57,848 bases of DNA from Clostridiaceae bacterium (GTDB taxonomy: Bacteria > Bacillota > Clostridia > Peptostreptococcales > Peptostreptococcaceae). Numbering within the stretch: the stretch's first letter is position 1; each line of letters opens with the position of its first letter. Position numbers and translations under genes: made by a program. The stretch is taken from NCBI GenBank assembly GCA_902362365.1, contig CABIVQ010000015.1:1-57848 (forward strand), written 5' to 3'. This document shows positions 16,059 through 22,857 of the stretch, in pieces. Below the pieces are notes generated by a model, which searched no databases, was not told the DNA's origin, and was given only the letters and a program-made list of their open reading frames with translations.

Positions 16059-17009
16059 ATGATAAAAAAGGTTGAACTTCAAGCCCCCGCAAGGGATTTA
16101 GAAACATTAAAAGTAGCAGTGGAATCTGGAGCAGATGCTGTTTATATAGGCGGAGAATCTTTTGGTATGAAAACATCATCTAAAGATTTCACTAAAGAAG
16201 AAATAATAGAAGGTGTAAATTTTGCCCATGAAAGAGGTAAGAAAGTCTATGTAAGTATAACACTACTTCCTCATAATCAAGATTTTATAGGTCTAGAAAA
16301 TTACCTAAAGGAATTAGAAGAGGCGAAGGTAGATGCATTAATAATATCAGAACCGGGAGTTCTTGAAACTATTAAGAAAGTTGTTCCAAATATGAAGTTA
16401 CATTTAGGTACATTAGCAAACGTTAATAATTATGCAACTGCAAATTTCTGGTACGATCAAGGTGTAAGAAGAGTAGCGGTGTCAAGAGAAATATCTCTGA
16501 AAGAAATAGAAGGAATAAAAGCAAAAACCCCTTTTGATATGGAGGTAGAAGTTTTTGTTCATGGTGGTATGTGTATGTCATATTCGGGAAGGAAGTTATT
16601 AACAAGCTATATAGCTACTAGAGATATAAATCTTTACTCTGAAGATAAGAAATATAATTTAGTAGAAGAAAAAAGACAAGGAGAATATTGCCCTGTATAC
16701 GAAGATGAAGGCGGAACATTCTTCTTTAGCTCAAAAGACTTGTGCATGATAGAATTTATTCCAGAGCTTATAAAAGCAGGAGTAACTAGTTTTACGATAG
16801 AAGGAAGAAAAAAGGATTCGGATTATATAGAAACTGTTGTAAAGGAATATAGAAAGGTAATAGATTCTTTCTATGAAAACCCTGAAGATTATACTTTTGA
16901 TAAATCAATAATGAAGGAAATAAGAAAAAGTAATCATAGAGAATACACTACAGGTTTCTATTTAGATGAAACAAAAGTCTATGATGAAGAGTATTTTGAG
17001 AAACTTTAG
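16059..17009 (+). CDS. U32 family protein, YrrN/TrhP-like, with reduced cysteine set
   Basis: U32 proteins in this operon position (YrrN/YrrO of B. subtilis, TrhP of E. coli) act in prephenate-dependent tRNA uridine-34 hydroxylation, the step before TrmR. The 316-residue protein has the barrel N-terminus (ELQAPARDLETLKVAVESGADAVYIGG) and the signature VFVHGGMCMSYSGR. Usual members then carry SGRC and NRGxCAxPCR cysteines. Here these are SGRK and a Cys-free DINLYSEDKKYNL stretch; only the Cys of GMCMSYSG, a Cys in EYCPVY and the Cys of SKDLC remain. Only one U32 gene is present where B. subtilis has two. It resembles the shorter YrrN-type partner, so a full-length partner may be encoded elsewhere. 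Confidence 0.8.
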   Translation: MIKKVELQAPARDLETLKVAVESGADAVYIGGESFGMKTSSKDFTKEEIIEGVNFAHERGKKVYVSITLLPHNQDFIGLENYLKELEEAKVDALIISEPGVLETIKKVVPNMKLHLGTLANVNNYATANFWYDQGVRRVAVSREISLKEIEGIKAKTPFDMEVEVFVHGGMCMSYSGRKLLTSYIATRDINLYSEDKKYNLVEEKRQGEYCPVYEDEGGTFFFSSKDLCMIEFIPELIKAGVTSFTIEGRKKDSDYIETVVKEYRKVIDSFYENPEDYTFDKSIMKEIRKSNHREYTTGFYLDETKVYDEEYFEKL

Positions 17010-17095
17010 ATAAAGTATTATGGTTTTGTCACATTGAATAAGATAAATCATATTTAAACATAGATAGGTATCACATGTTAAGGAGAGAAATAAAA

Positions 17096-17731
17096 ATGAA
17101 AAACAATAAGAGACCACTTATAATAGGAATAACTGGAGGAACTGGATCTGGAAAAAGTACGGTTTGTAAATCTATAATAGAGAATATACCAGAAGAAAAT
17201 ATATCTGTATTAGAGCAAGATGCTTACTACAAAGATCAAAGTCACTTAAGTTTTGAAGAAAGATTAAAAACTAATTATGATCATCCGCTTTCTTTTGACA
17301 ATAAGCTTTTAATACAACATATAGAAGATTTATGTGAAGGTAAATCGGTAGAAAAGCCAGTCTATGATTATGAAATTCATACAAGAAAATTAGACGAAAC
17401 TATAACAATAGCTCCAAAAGATATAATAATAGTAGAAGGTATTATGATATTAGAGGATGAAGAGTTAAGAGATAGATTAGATATAAAAATATATGTTGAT
17501 ACAGAAGATGATATAAGAATTCTTAGAAGAATACAAAGAGATATAAAAGAAAGAGGTAGAACAGTAGACTCAGTAATAGATCAATATTTAAGTACTGTAA
17601 AACCTGCTCATGATCAATTTATAGAGCCATACAAAAAATATGCAGATATAATAATGCCAGAAGGTGGACATAATCAAGTTGCTATAGATATAGTAATATC
17701 TAAAATAAGAAGCCAATTAAATTTAATATAA
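17096..17731 (+). CDS. udk: uridine/cytidine kinase
   Basis: This phosphorylates uridine and cytidine to their monophosphates in pyrimidine salvage. The Walker A motif GGTGSGKST lies near residue 16. DAYYKDQ and NYDHPLSFD are the substrate-binding segments. VEGIMIL is typical of the family, and [11 protein letters not shown] is the lid region. The ATG at 17096 follows AAGGAG at normal spacing; the in-frame ATG at 17075 lies upstream of that site. Length (211 residues) is standard. It continues the mltG-trmR-U32 run, with the same order as B. subtilis yrrL-yrrM-yrrN/O-udk. Confidence 0.96.
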   Translation: MKNNKRPLIIGITGGTGSGKSTVCKSIIENIPEENISVLEQDAYYKDQSHLSFEERLKTNYDHPLSFDNKLLIQHIEDLCEGKSVEKPVYDYEIHTRKLDETITIAPKDIIIVEGIMILEDEELRDRLDIKIYVDTEDDIRILRRIQRDIKERGRTVDSVIDQYLSTVKPAHDQFIEPYKKYADIIMPEGGHNQVAIDIVISKIRSQLNLI

Positions 17732-17745
17732 TAAAATAAGTATTA

Positions 17746-17786
17746 ACCCCTTAGGATTTGTCAAAAATAACAAATACCTAAGGGGT
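17746..17786 (+). promoter_or_regulatory. hairpin sequestering the penicillin-binding protein RBS
   Basis: ACCCCTTAGG (17746-17755) pairs perfectly with CCTAAGGGGT (17777-17786). ATTTGT (17756-17761) pairs with ACAAAT (17770-17775), leaving one bulged A and an 8-base loop. This makes 16 pairs in total. The Shine-Dalgarno AAGGGG is inside the 3' arm and the ATG is at 17793. No T-run follows. Confidence 0.7.
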
Positions 17787-17792
17787 GATTTT

Positions 17793-19469
17793 ATGTCTAG
17801 AATAAAAGGGACGATATCTAAAAGAAGCAAAAATAGAATTAAGAGTATATTTTTAATATGTATATTGCTTTATAGTTTTTTAATTTATAGATTAGCCGAT
17901 ATAAAAATATTTAAATATGATGAATATTCAAAACGTGTAGAAAATCAAAGTACGGATAAAATAAGTTTAAATTCTTCTAGAGGCATAATCTATGATAGGA
18001 ATAATATACCACTAACAGATACAGTTAAGAAACAAGTACTATTAGTACCTCAAAAAGTTTTAAGTGGTAATTATGAAAATATAAACCTAATAAAAAAAGC
18101 CACTAATATAACTGATGAAGATATATTTAAGGCAGTTCAAGATCAACTTTTAAGTAACATTGTAGAAATTGAAGTAGAAAATGTAAATGAGAGTATGAAA
18201 AAACAACTAGAGGAAAAAGAAATAATTATAAGAGAAAAAACATTGAGATATTCTGAAAATAATCTTTTAACTCATACAATAGGATATTTAAAAAAATCAG
18301 ATGCAAGTCCTCAGAGTGGTATAGAAAAAGATATGGATGATATTTTAAAAGATAGTAACGAAGAATATGTATCTGTATTTAAAGCAGCGGATTCTGGTAA
18401 AAGTCAAGGGCTAGATATACTAAATGGTAGTATTGAGACTGTGACATCAAGTGATGATGATAAACATCTTAGACTTACAATTGATTCTAAAATTCAAAAA
18501 ATAGTAGAAGATACTGTTAATAATGAATCAAACCCTACAGCCGTGGTAGTTTCTGATATTGAAAGTGGAGAAATACTATCTATAAGCTCAAGACCAAATT
18601 ATGATCAAAATGATATAGCCAAATATATTAACAGTAATAATAGAGAATTAGAGAATAGAGCTATATCAGTTACTTATCCACCAGGTTCTGTATTTAAAAT
18701 AGTGGTATTATATGCAGCGTTAGCTAACAATGTAATCGATGAGAACTATACATATAATTGTACCGGTGAGACTAAAGTCGGAAATACTGATGAGGTGCTT
18801 CATTGTCATAAATTGGATGGACATGGTATGGAGACTTTAAAAGATGTTTTTGCGAATTCATGTAATCCAGCGTTTTTGGATATAGCTACTAAGGTAGGTG
18901 AAGAAAAAATTTTAGAAGCTATAAAAACTCTTCATTTAGATGAAAGTGTTGGCATAGGATTAGATGAGGAAGTGTCATCTAATATACCAAGTGAGATAGC
19001 TATAAGGAATTTAGCAATAGGTCAGGGATCATTAGAGTTCACACCGATACAAATAAATCAATTAACACAGATAATAGCCAATAATGGAACATATAAACCG
19101 TTATATATTTATGATAGTATAATTAACAATGATAAAAATATAATAAAAGCATTTAAAAACTCTAAAGATGAAGAAATTATTTCGCCTTATATAATAACTA
19201 AAATAAAAGAGATAATGAAGTCTGTTTCAGAAGAGGGTACAGCAAAAGATCTTAGTGATTTAGAAGGCGGATGTGGAGTAAAAACTGGTACTGCTCAAAG
19301 TAGTTTGAATAAAGTATCTATTAATCATGGATGGATAACTGGATTTTATCCAAGTGAAAATGCGAAGTATGCAATTACTGTTTTAGTAGAAGGAACAGAA
19401 ACTGAAAGTAAGTCTGCAATACCAATCTTTAAAGAAATATGCAAAAAAATAAATAAGGAATATTTTTAA
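17793..19469 (+). CDS. class B penicillin-binding protein (transpeptidase)
   Basis: A 558-residue membrane-anchored peptidoglycan transpeptidase of the PBP2/SpoVD/FtsI class. One membrane helix lies at about 17-37. The dimerisation domain carries SSRGIIYDRNN, and the transpeptidase domain spans about 235-555. The active-site motifs are visible: SVFK (SxxK, after PPG), SCN (SxN) and KTGTAQ. No PASTA domains are present. Sandwiched between udk and sigK, with its ribosome-binding site locked in a strong hairpin, it could have a sporulation role such as cortex or septum synthesis. That is inference from location only. The sigma-E-like promoter of sigK overlaps the region just after its stop codon. 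Confidence 0.92.
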   Translation: MSRIKGTISKRSKNRIKSIFLICILLYSFLIYRLADIKIFKYDEYSKRVENQSTDKISLNSSRGIIYDRNNIPLTDTVKKQVLLVPQKVLSGNYENINLIKKATNITDEDIFKAVQDQLLSNIVEIEVENVNESMKKQLEEKEIIIREKTLRYSENNLLTHTIGYLKKSDASPQSGIEKDMDDILKDSNEEYVSVFKAADSGKSQGLDILNGSIETVTSSDDDKHLRLTIDSKIQKIVEDTVNNESNPTAVVVSDIESGEILSISSRPNYDQNDIAKYINSNNRELENRAISVTYPPGSVFKIVVLYAALANNVIDENYTYNCTGETKVGNTDEVLHCHKLDGHGMETLKDVFANSCNPAFLDIATKVGEEKILEAIKTLHLDESVGIGLDEEVSSNIPSEIAIRNLAIGQGSLEFTPIQINQLTQIIANNGTYKPLYIYDSIINNDKNIIKAFKNSKDEEIISPYIITKIKEIMKSVSEEGTAKDLSDLEGGCGVKTGTAQSSLNKVSINHGWITGFYPSENAKYAITVLVEGTETESKSAIPIFKEICKKINKEYF

Positions 19470-19473
19470 AATA

Positions 19474-19503
19474 GTCAACTTACATCTCTTTTGAACATAT
19501 AAT
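19474..19503 (+). promoter_or_regulatory. sigma-E-like promoter upstream of sigK
   Basis: CATATAAT at 19496-19503 fits the sigma-E -10 consensus (CATAYAHT). GTCAACTT at 19474-19481 matches six of eight bases of the B. subtilis sigma-E -35 (GTCATATT). The spacer is 14 bases, as expected. Mother-cell sigma-E control of sigK is known in sporeformers; the site here is a sequence inference. Confidence 0.55.
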
Positions 19504-19535
19504 TTAAAATGATATGTGTCAAAGGGGGTGGACAT

Positions 19536-20186
19536 TTGACTATTCTAAAATCATTTGAAAAACCATTAACCCCTGAAGAAGAAGTATACTATTTAACCAA
19601 GTTTAAGCGAGAAAGTGACGAGTCAGCAAAAGAAGTATTAATTGAAAGGAACATGAGATTAGTAGCCCATATAGCAAAGAAGTATAATAACTCCACAGAA
19701 GATCAAGATGATCTAATTTCTATAGGCACAATAGGATTAATAAAGGCCATTGAGACATATAATGTAGATAAGGGAACAAGGTTAGCTACCTATGCATCAA
19801 AATGCATAGAGAATGAAATTCTTATGAATATAAGAACGAATAAAAAGAACAAGTCACAAGTTTCCCTTCAAGATCCTATAGGTATGGATAAGGAAGGAAA
19901 TGAAATTAGTTTAATTGATGTATTGGGAACCGATATTGATTATATTGTAGATCAAGTTGAACTTAAAGTAGAAATAAGTAAACTCTATGAAAAATTAGAC
20001 AAAATTTTAACCGAGAGAGAAAGAGAAATAATAAAGTTAAGATATGGCCTTACTACTTTGGGTTATAAAACACAACGCGAAATTGCGCAAAAACTTCAAA
20101 TATCTAGATCCTATGTGTCTAGAATAGAAAAGAGAGCTCTAAAAAAACTAAGAAAAGAACTTAAGACAGAAAAAAGCCTTGAATAA
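19536..20186 (+). CDS. sigK: sporulation sigma factor sigma-K, uninterrupted and without pro-sequence
   Basis: Sigma-K directs late mother-cell transcription (coat, cortex, lysis). The start is the TTG at 19536, which follows AAAGGGGGTGG; the ATG at 19509 would add only nine polar residues. The 216-residue protein has region 2 (NMRLVAHIAKKYN, DLISIGTIGLIKAIETY) and region 4 (LTEREREIIKLRYGL, then the helix-turn-helix REIAQKLQISRSYVSRIEKRALKKL). The N-terminus begins at the residues that follow the cleaved 20-residue pro-peptide in B. subtilis, so no proteolytic activation is needed. The reading frame is whole: there is no skin-type insertion as found in some B. subtilis and C. difficile strains. 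A terminator overlaps its stop codon. Confidence 0.95.
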   Translation: MTILKSFEKPLTPEEEVYYLTKFKRESDESAKEVLIERNMRLVAHIAKKYNNSTEDQDDLISIGTIGLIKAIETYNVDKGTRLATYASKCIENEILMNIRTNKKNKSQVSLQDPIGMDKEGNEISLIDVLGTDIDYIVDQVELKVEISKLYEKLDKILTEREREIIKLRYGLTTLGYKTQREIAQKLQISRSYVSRIEKRALKKLRKELKTEKSLE

Positions 20187-20196
20187 GGCTTTTTTC
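20170..20196 (+). terminator. terminator overlapping the end of sigK
   Basis: An 11-bp stem (20170-20180 with 20185-20195) with a GAAT loop runs into T-rich sequence. The sigK stop codon lies at the loop/3' arm junction. Confidence 0.9.
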
Positions 20197-20269
20197 TTTT
20201 TTGATAATTTTTTATTTAAGACCGGGAAAGAAACTAAGGAAATAGAAATTTTTTTATTTGAATCAAGAA

Positions 20270-20300
20270 TTGACAAATTATTTGTAACTACTGTGATAAT
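20270..20300 (+). promoter_or_regulatory. promoter candidate for the tandem kinase operon
   Basis: TTGACA at 20270-20275 and GATAAT at 20295-20300 are spaced 19 bases apart, longer than ideal. A TG pair placed for an extended -10 (20292-20293) compensates. TGACAAAT (20271-20278) also matches the right half of the Spo0A box. The 235-base gap between sigK and the first kinase otherwise holds a T/A-rich hairpin at about 20355-20382. Confidence 0.45.
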
Positions 20301-20421
20301 ATTACATATATGTTAATAAATACTAAGATTTAAAAAATATATAACAACATTTATTTTTTTTACTTACGAATAGGTAAAAAAACAAAAAATAATACCTAAA
20401 TTTTATGAGGTGAGATTGATT

Positions 20422-22824
20422 ATGGAAAACATTCAAGAATATATGCAAATATTGGAGTTGCTAAATATAATAATACTTATTTCTGTTACAGTTTTATCTA
20501 CATTTATGTTTTTTTTATATAAAAATATATCATTTATAATTCTTGTATTAACACATAGCATGGAAATAGGAATGAGTATTTATTGCACAAGCTATCTATC
20601 ATCAAATTTAATAAATAGAGATATAACCTATTTGATTAGTTTAATGTTTATAACTAAAGTTATAGTATTAACTTTATTTTATAAGAAAATAAATTTTAAA
20701 GCCTATCTAAATTTTTTATTAATAGTAGGCTATACACTAGCGGTATTATCTTTAAGTTCAGGTTATGAAATATCAATAGTTATTAGTATCATATTAAATC
20801 TTTTAATTGTTAATCTAGGAATTATAGATAAGATAAAAAATGTAAAACGTAATCTTAATAAAAATAGACATAAGTTAAAACTAAATAGAAGATACATATC
20901 AAAAGCCATCACTGAAATAGAACTAGAATCTAATCTGAAATATAATCTCAACGAAAAAGTAAAGACATTAGATAATAAAATAGAAAATACGATAGAAATA
21001 TTAAATTTACCTGTATTCATTTTGAATAATCAAGGAGATTTTATTTATGGAAATAGGGAATTTGAAACATTTTTAAAAGAGGATAATATTGATCCTACAG
21101 AGATAGATATTATAGCTTACTTTAAAGATAGAATAAAAAACTTTGATGAAATGATAAATAACATAAAGTATGCAGAAGATCAAATTGATGAGTTTATAAA
21201 TATATACACTTATGATGATAAAGTATTTAAATTTATTTGTACTTTAGATGTAATAAATAACAAAATTTTAAAAATATGTATTTTAGAAAATATTACTAAT
21301 GATATAAAAATGAAAACTGAATTAAAAGAGAGTGAAGAAAGATATAGGAAACTTATGAATATATTAAATGATGGTGTAATAATTCATAATATTGATACAG
21401 TAAGTTATATAAATGATAAAGCATTAGAGTTGTTTAATATAGATAATAAGATGAAGAAAGTATTATTAATAGACGATATAAAAGGAAATATAAATAAAGA
21501 AAATAGAAAGAAGTTTATTAAAGGTATAAATCTAGTTAGAATAGGGAAAGAAGAAAAAATAATAAATAAGATAGAGACTGAAGATGGGAAGATAATTGAA
21601 TTTATGACAACATCTATTACACTTAATAACACACCTATGATGTTAAGTATAGCTATAGATATAACTGATCTAGAAAATGCTAAAAGTCAATTAGAAGAAA
21701 GTGAAAAAACTTATAAATTATTGTTACAAACTCTTCCAGAAGGAATTGTTATAATAGACAAAAAAACTAAAGTTCATACTTATAGAAATAAATCGATGAT
21801 AAAAATGCTTAAGTATATAGGTACAGATAGATTTAATGAAATAGTTAAAGAATATATGAAAGATGAGAACTTTGGTAAATTTAAAAAATTCTCAATAAAG
21901 GAAGATAAGAATATCAACTTATCTATGTCTATAACAGATTCTAAAGAAGATAATAACTTAGTGTGCGTTGTTAGTGTACTGGATAATGAATATAGGTCTG
22001 AGCAAATGATAGAAAAATTAAATGAAATGAAAGATAAATATAAATTTAAAACAGAATTTTTATATACTATATCAACTAATTTAAAGAAACCAATAAATAC
22101 TATTTTTGAAGTGAACAAAATACTACAAAACAATAAATCAAAGTATGATTTTAAATATATAGATAATTATGCAAGGGTGATTAAGCAGAACTCTTATAGG
22201 TTAAAAAGATTATTAAACAACATAGAAGAAATAAGTAAAGTAGAAAATGGAATTTTAGAAATGAACTATAGAAGATGTGATGTAGTTAAGTTTGTGGAGA
22301 ATATAGTTAAACTATCGAGAGAATACGCAAAAGACAAAAACTTGGAAATATTTTTTATTACTAATATACAGAAAAAGGTAATTCTTATAGATAAAGATAA
22401 AATAGAGAAAATATTGTTAAATCTACTATCTAATTCAATTAAATTTACAAATAATAATGGGAAAATAATGGTGTCTATAAATTCTAACAAAGAAGAAGTT
22501 ATTATTTCAGTGGAGGATACAGGGGTAGGAATACCTAATGAAAAAATGGATGCTATATTTGAAAATTTTGAACAGGTAGATACGACATTATCAAGGGGTG
22601 CTGAGGGTACTGGAGTAGGACTAGCATTGGTTAAGAAACTTGCATATATTCACAATGCAAAAATAAATGTTTATAGCAAAATAGGGTATGGAAGTAAGTT
22701 TGAAATTGTACTAGAGAATAGTAAATCTAATTGCATTGAGGAAGAACAGGAAGAATATATAAATACAGATATTGAAAAAATAGATATAGAATTTTCTGAT
22801 ATATATTTTGATATAGGATCTTAA
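20422..22824 (+). CDS. membrane PAS histidine-kinase-like protein lacking the phosphoacceptor His (ATPase-competent partner)
   Basis: The ATG at 20422 follows GAGGTGA at good spacing (800 residues). An N-terminal membrane region of about five to six helices (about 5-140) is followed by three PAS-like domains (about 188-300, 303-428, 428-528). A HisKA-like helical pair (about 535-600) and a HATPase_c domain (about 660-775) complete it. The ATP-binding site is intact: Asn671 in NLLSNSIKF, Asp699 in EDTGVGI, and GTGVGL at 729-734. The H-box, normally SHELRTP, reads STNLKKP: Thr552 replaces the phosphoacceptor His and Asn replaces the Glu. An acidic tail ends in SDIYFDIGS. It cannot autophosphorylate canonically and probably phosphorylates the product of the next gene. 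No response regulator gene is adjacent. Confidence 0.9.
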   Translation: MENIQEYMQILELLNIIILISVTVLSTFMFFLYKNISFIILVLTHSMEIGMSIYCTSYLSSNLINRDITYLISLMFITKVIVLTLFYKKINFKAYLNFLLIVGYTLAVLSLSSGYEISIVISIILNLLIVNLGIIDKIKNVKRNLNKNRHKLKLNRRYISKAITEIELESNLKYNLNEKVKTLDNKIENTIEILNLPVFILNNQGDFIYGNREFETFLKEDNIDPTEIDIIAYFKDRIKNFDEMINNIKYAEDQIDEFINIYTYDDKVFKFICTLDVINNKILKICILENITNDIKMKTELKESEERYRKLMNILNDGVIIHNIDTVSYINDKALELFNIDNKMKKVLLIDDIKGNINKENRKKFIKGINLVRIGKEEKIINKIETEDGKIIEFMTTSITLNNTPMMLSIAIDITDLENAKSQLEESEKTYKLLLQTLPEGIVIIDKKTKVHTYRNKSMIKMLKYIGTDRFNEIVKEYMKDENFGKFKKFSIKEDKNINLSMSITDSKEDNNLVCVVSVLDNEYRSEQMIEKLNEMKDKYKFKTEFLYTISTNLKKPINTIFEVNKILQNNKSKYDFKYIDNYARVIKQNSYRLKRLLNNIEEISKVENGILEMNYRRCDVVKFVENIVKLSREYAKDKNLEIFFITNIQKKVILIDKDKIEKILLNLLSNSIKFTNNNGKIMVSINSNKEEVIISVEDTGVGIPNEKMDAIFENFEQVDTTLSRGAEGTGVGLALVKKLAYIHNAKINVYSKIGYGSKFEIVLENSKSNCIEEEQEEYINTDIEKIDIEFSDIYFDIGS

Positions 22825-22857
22825 AATAGTATTAATTAAACTAAGAGGGGAAATAAG

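Noticed and set aside
19509..19538. A pro-sequence for sigma-K encoded from the ATG at 19509
   Set aside because: It would add only nine polar residues overlapping the ribosome-binding site, unlike the hydrophobic 20-residue B. subtilis pro-peptide.
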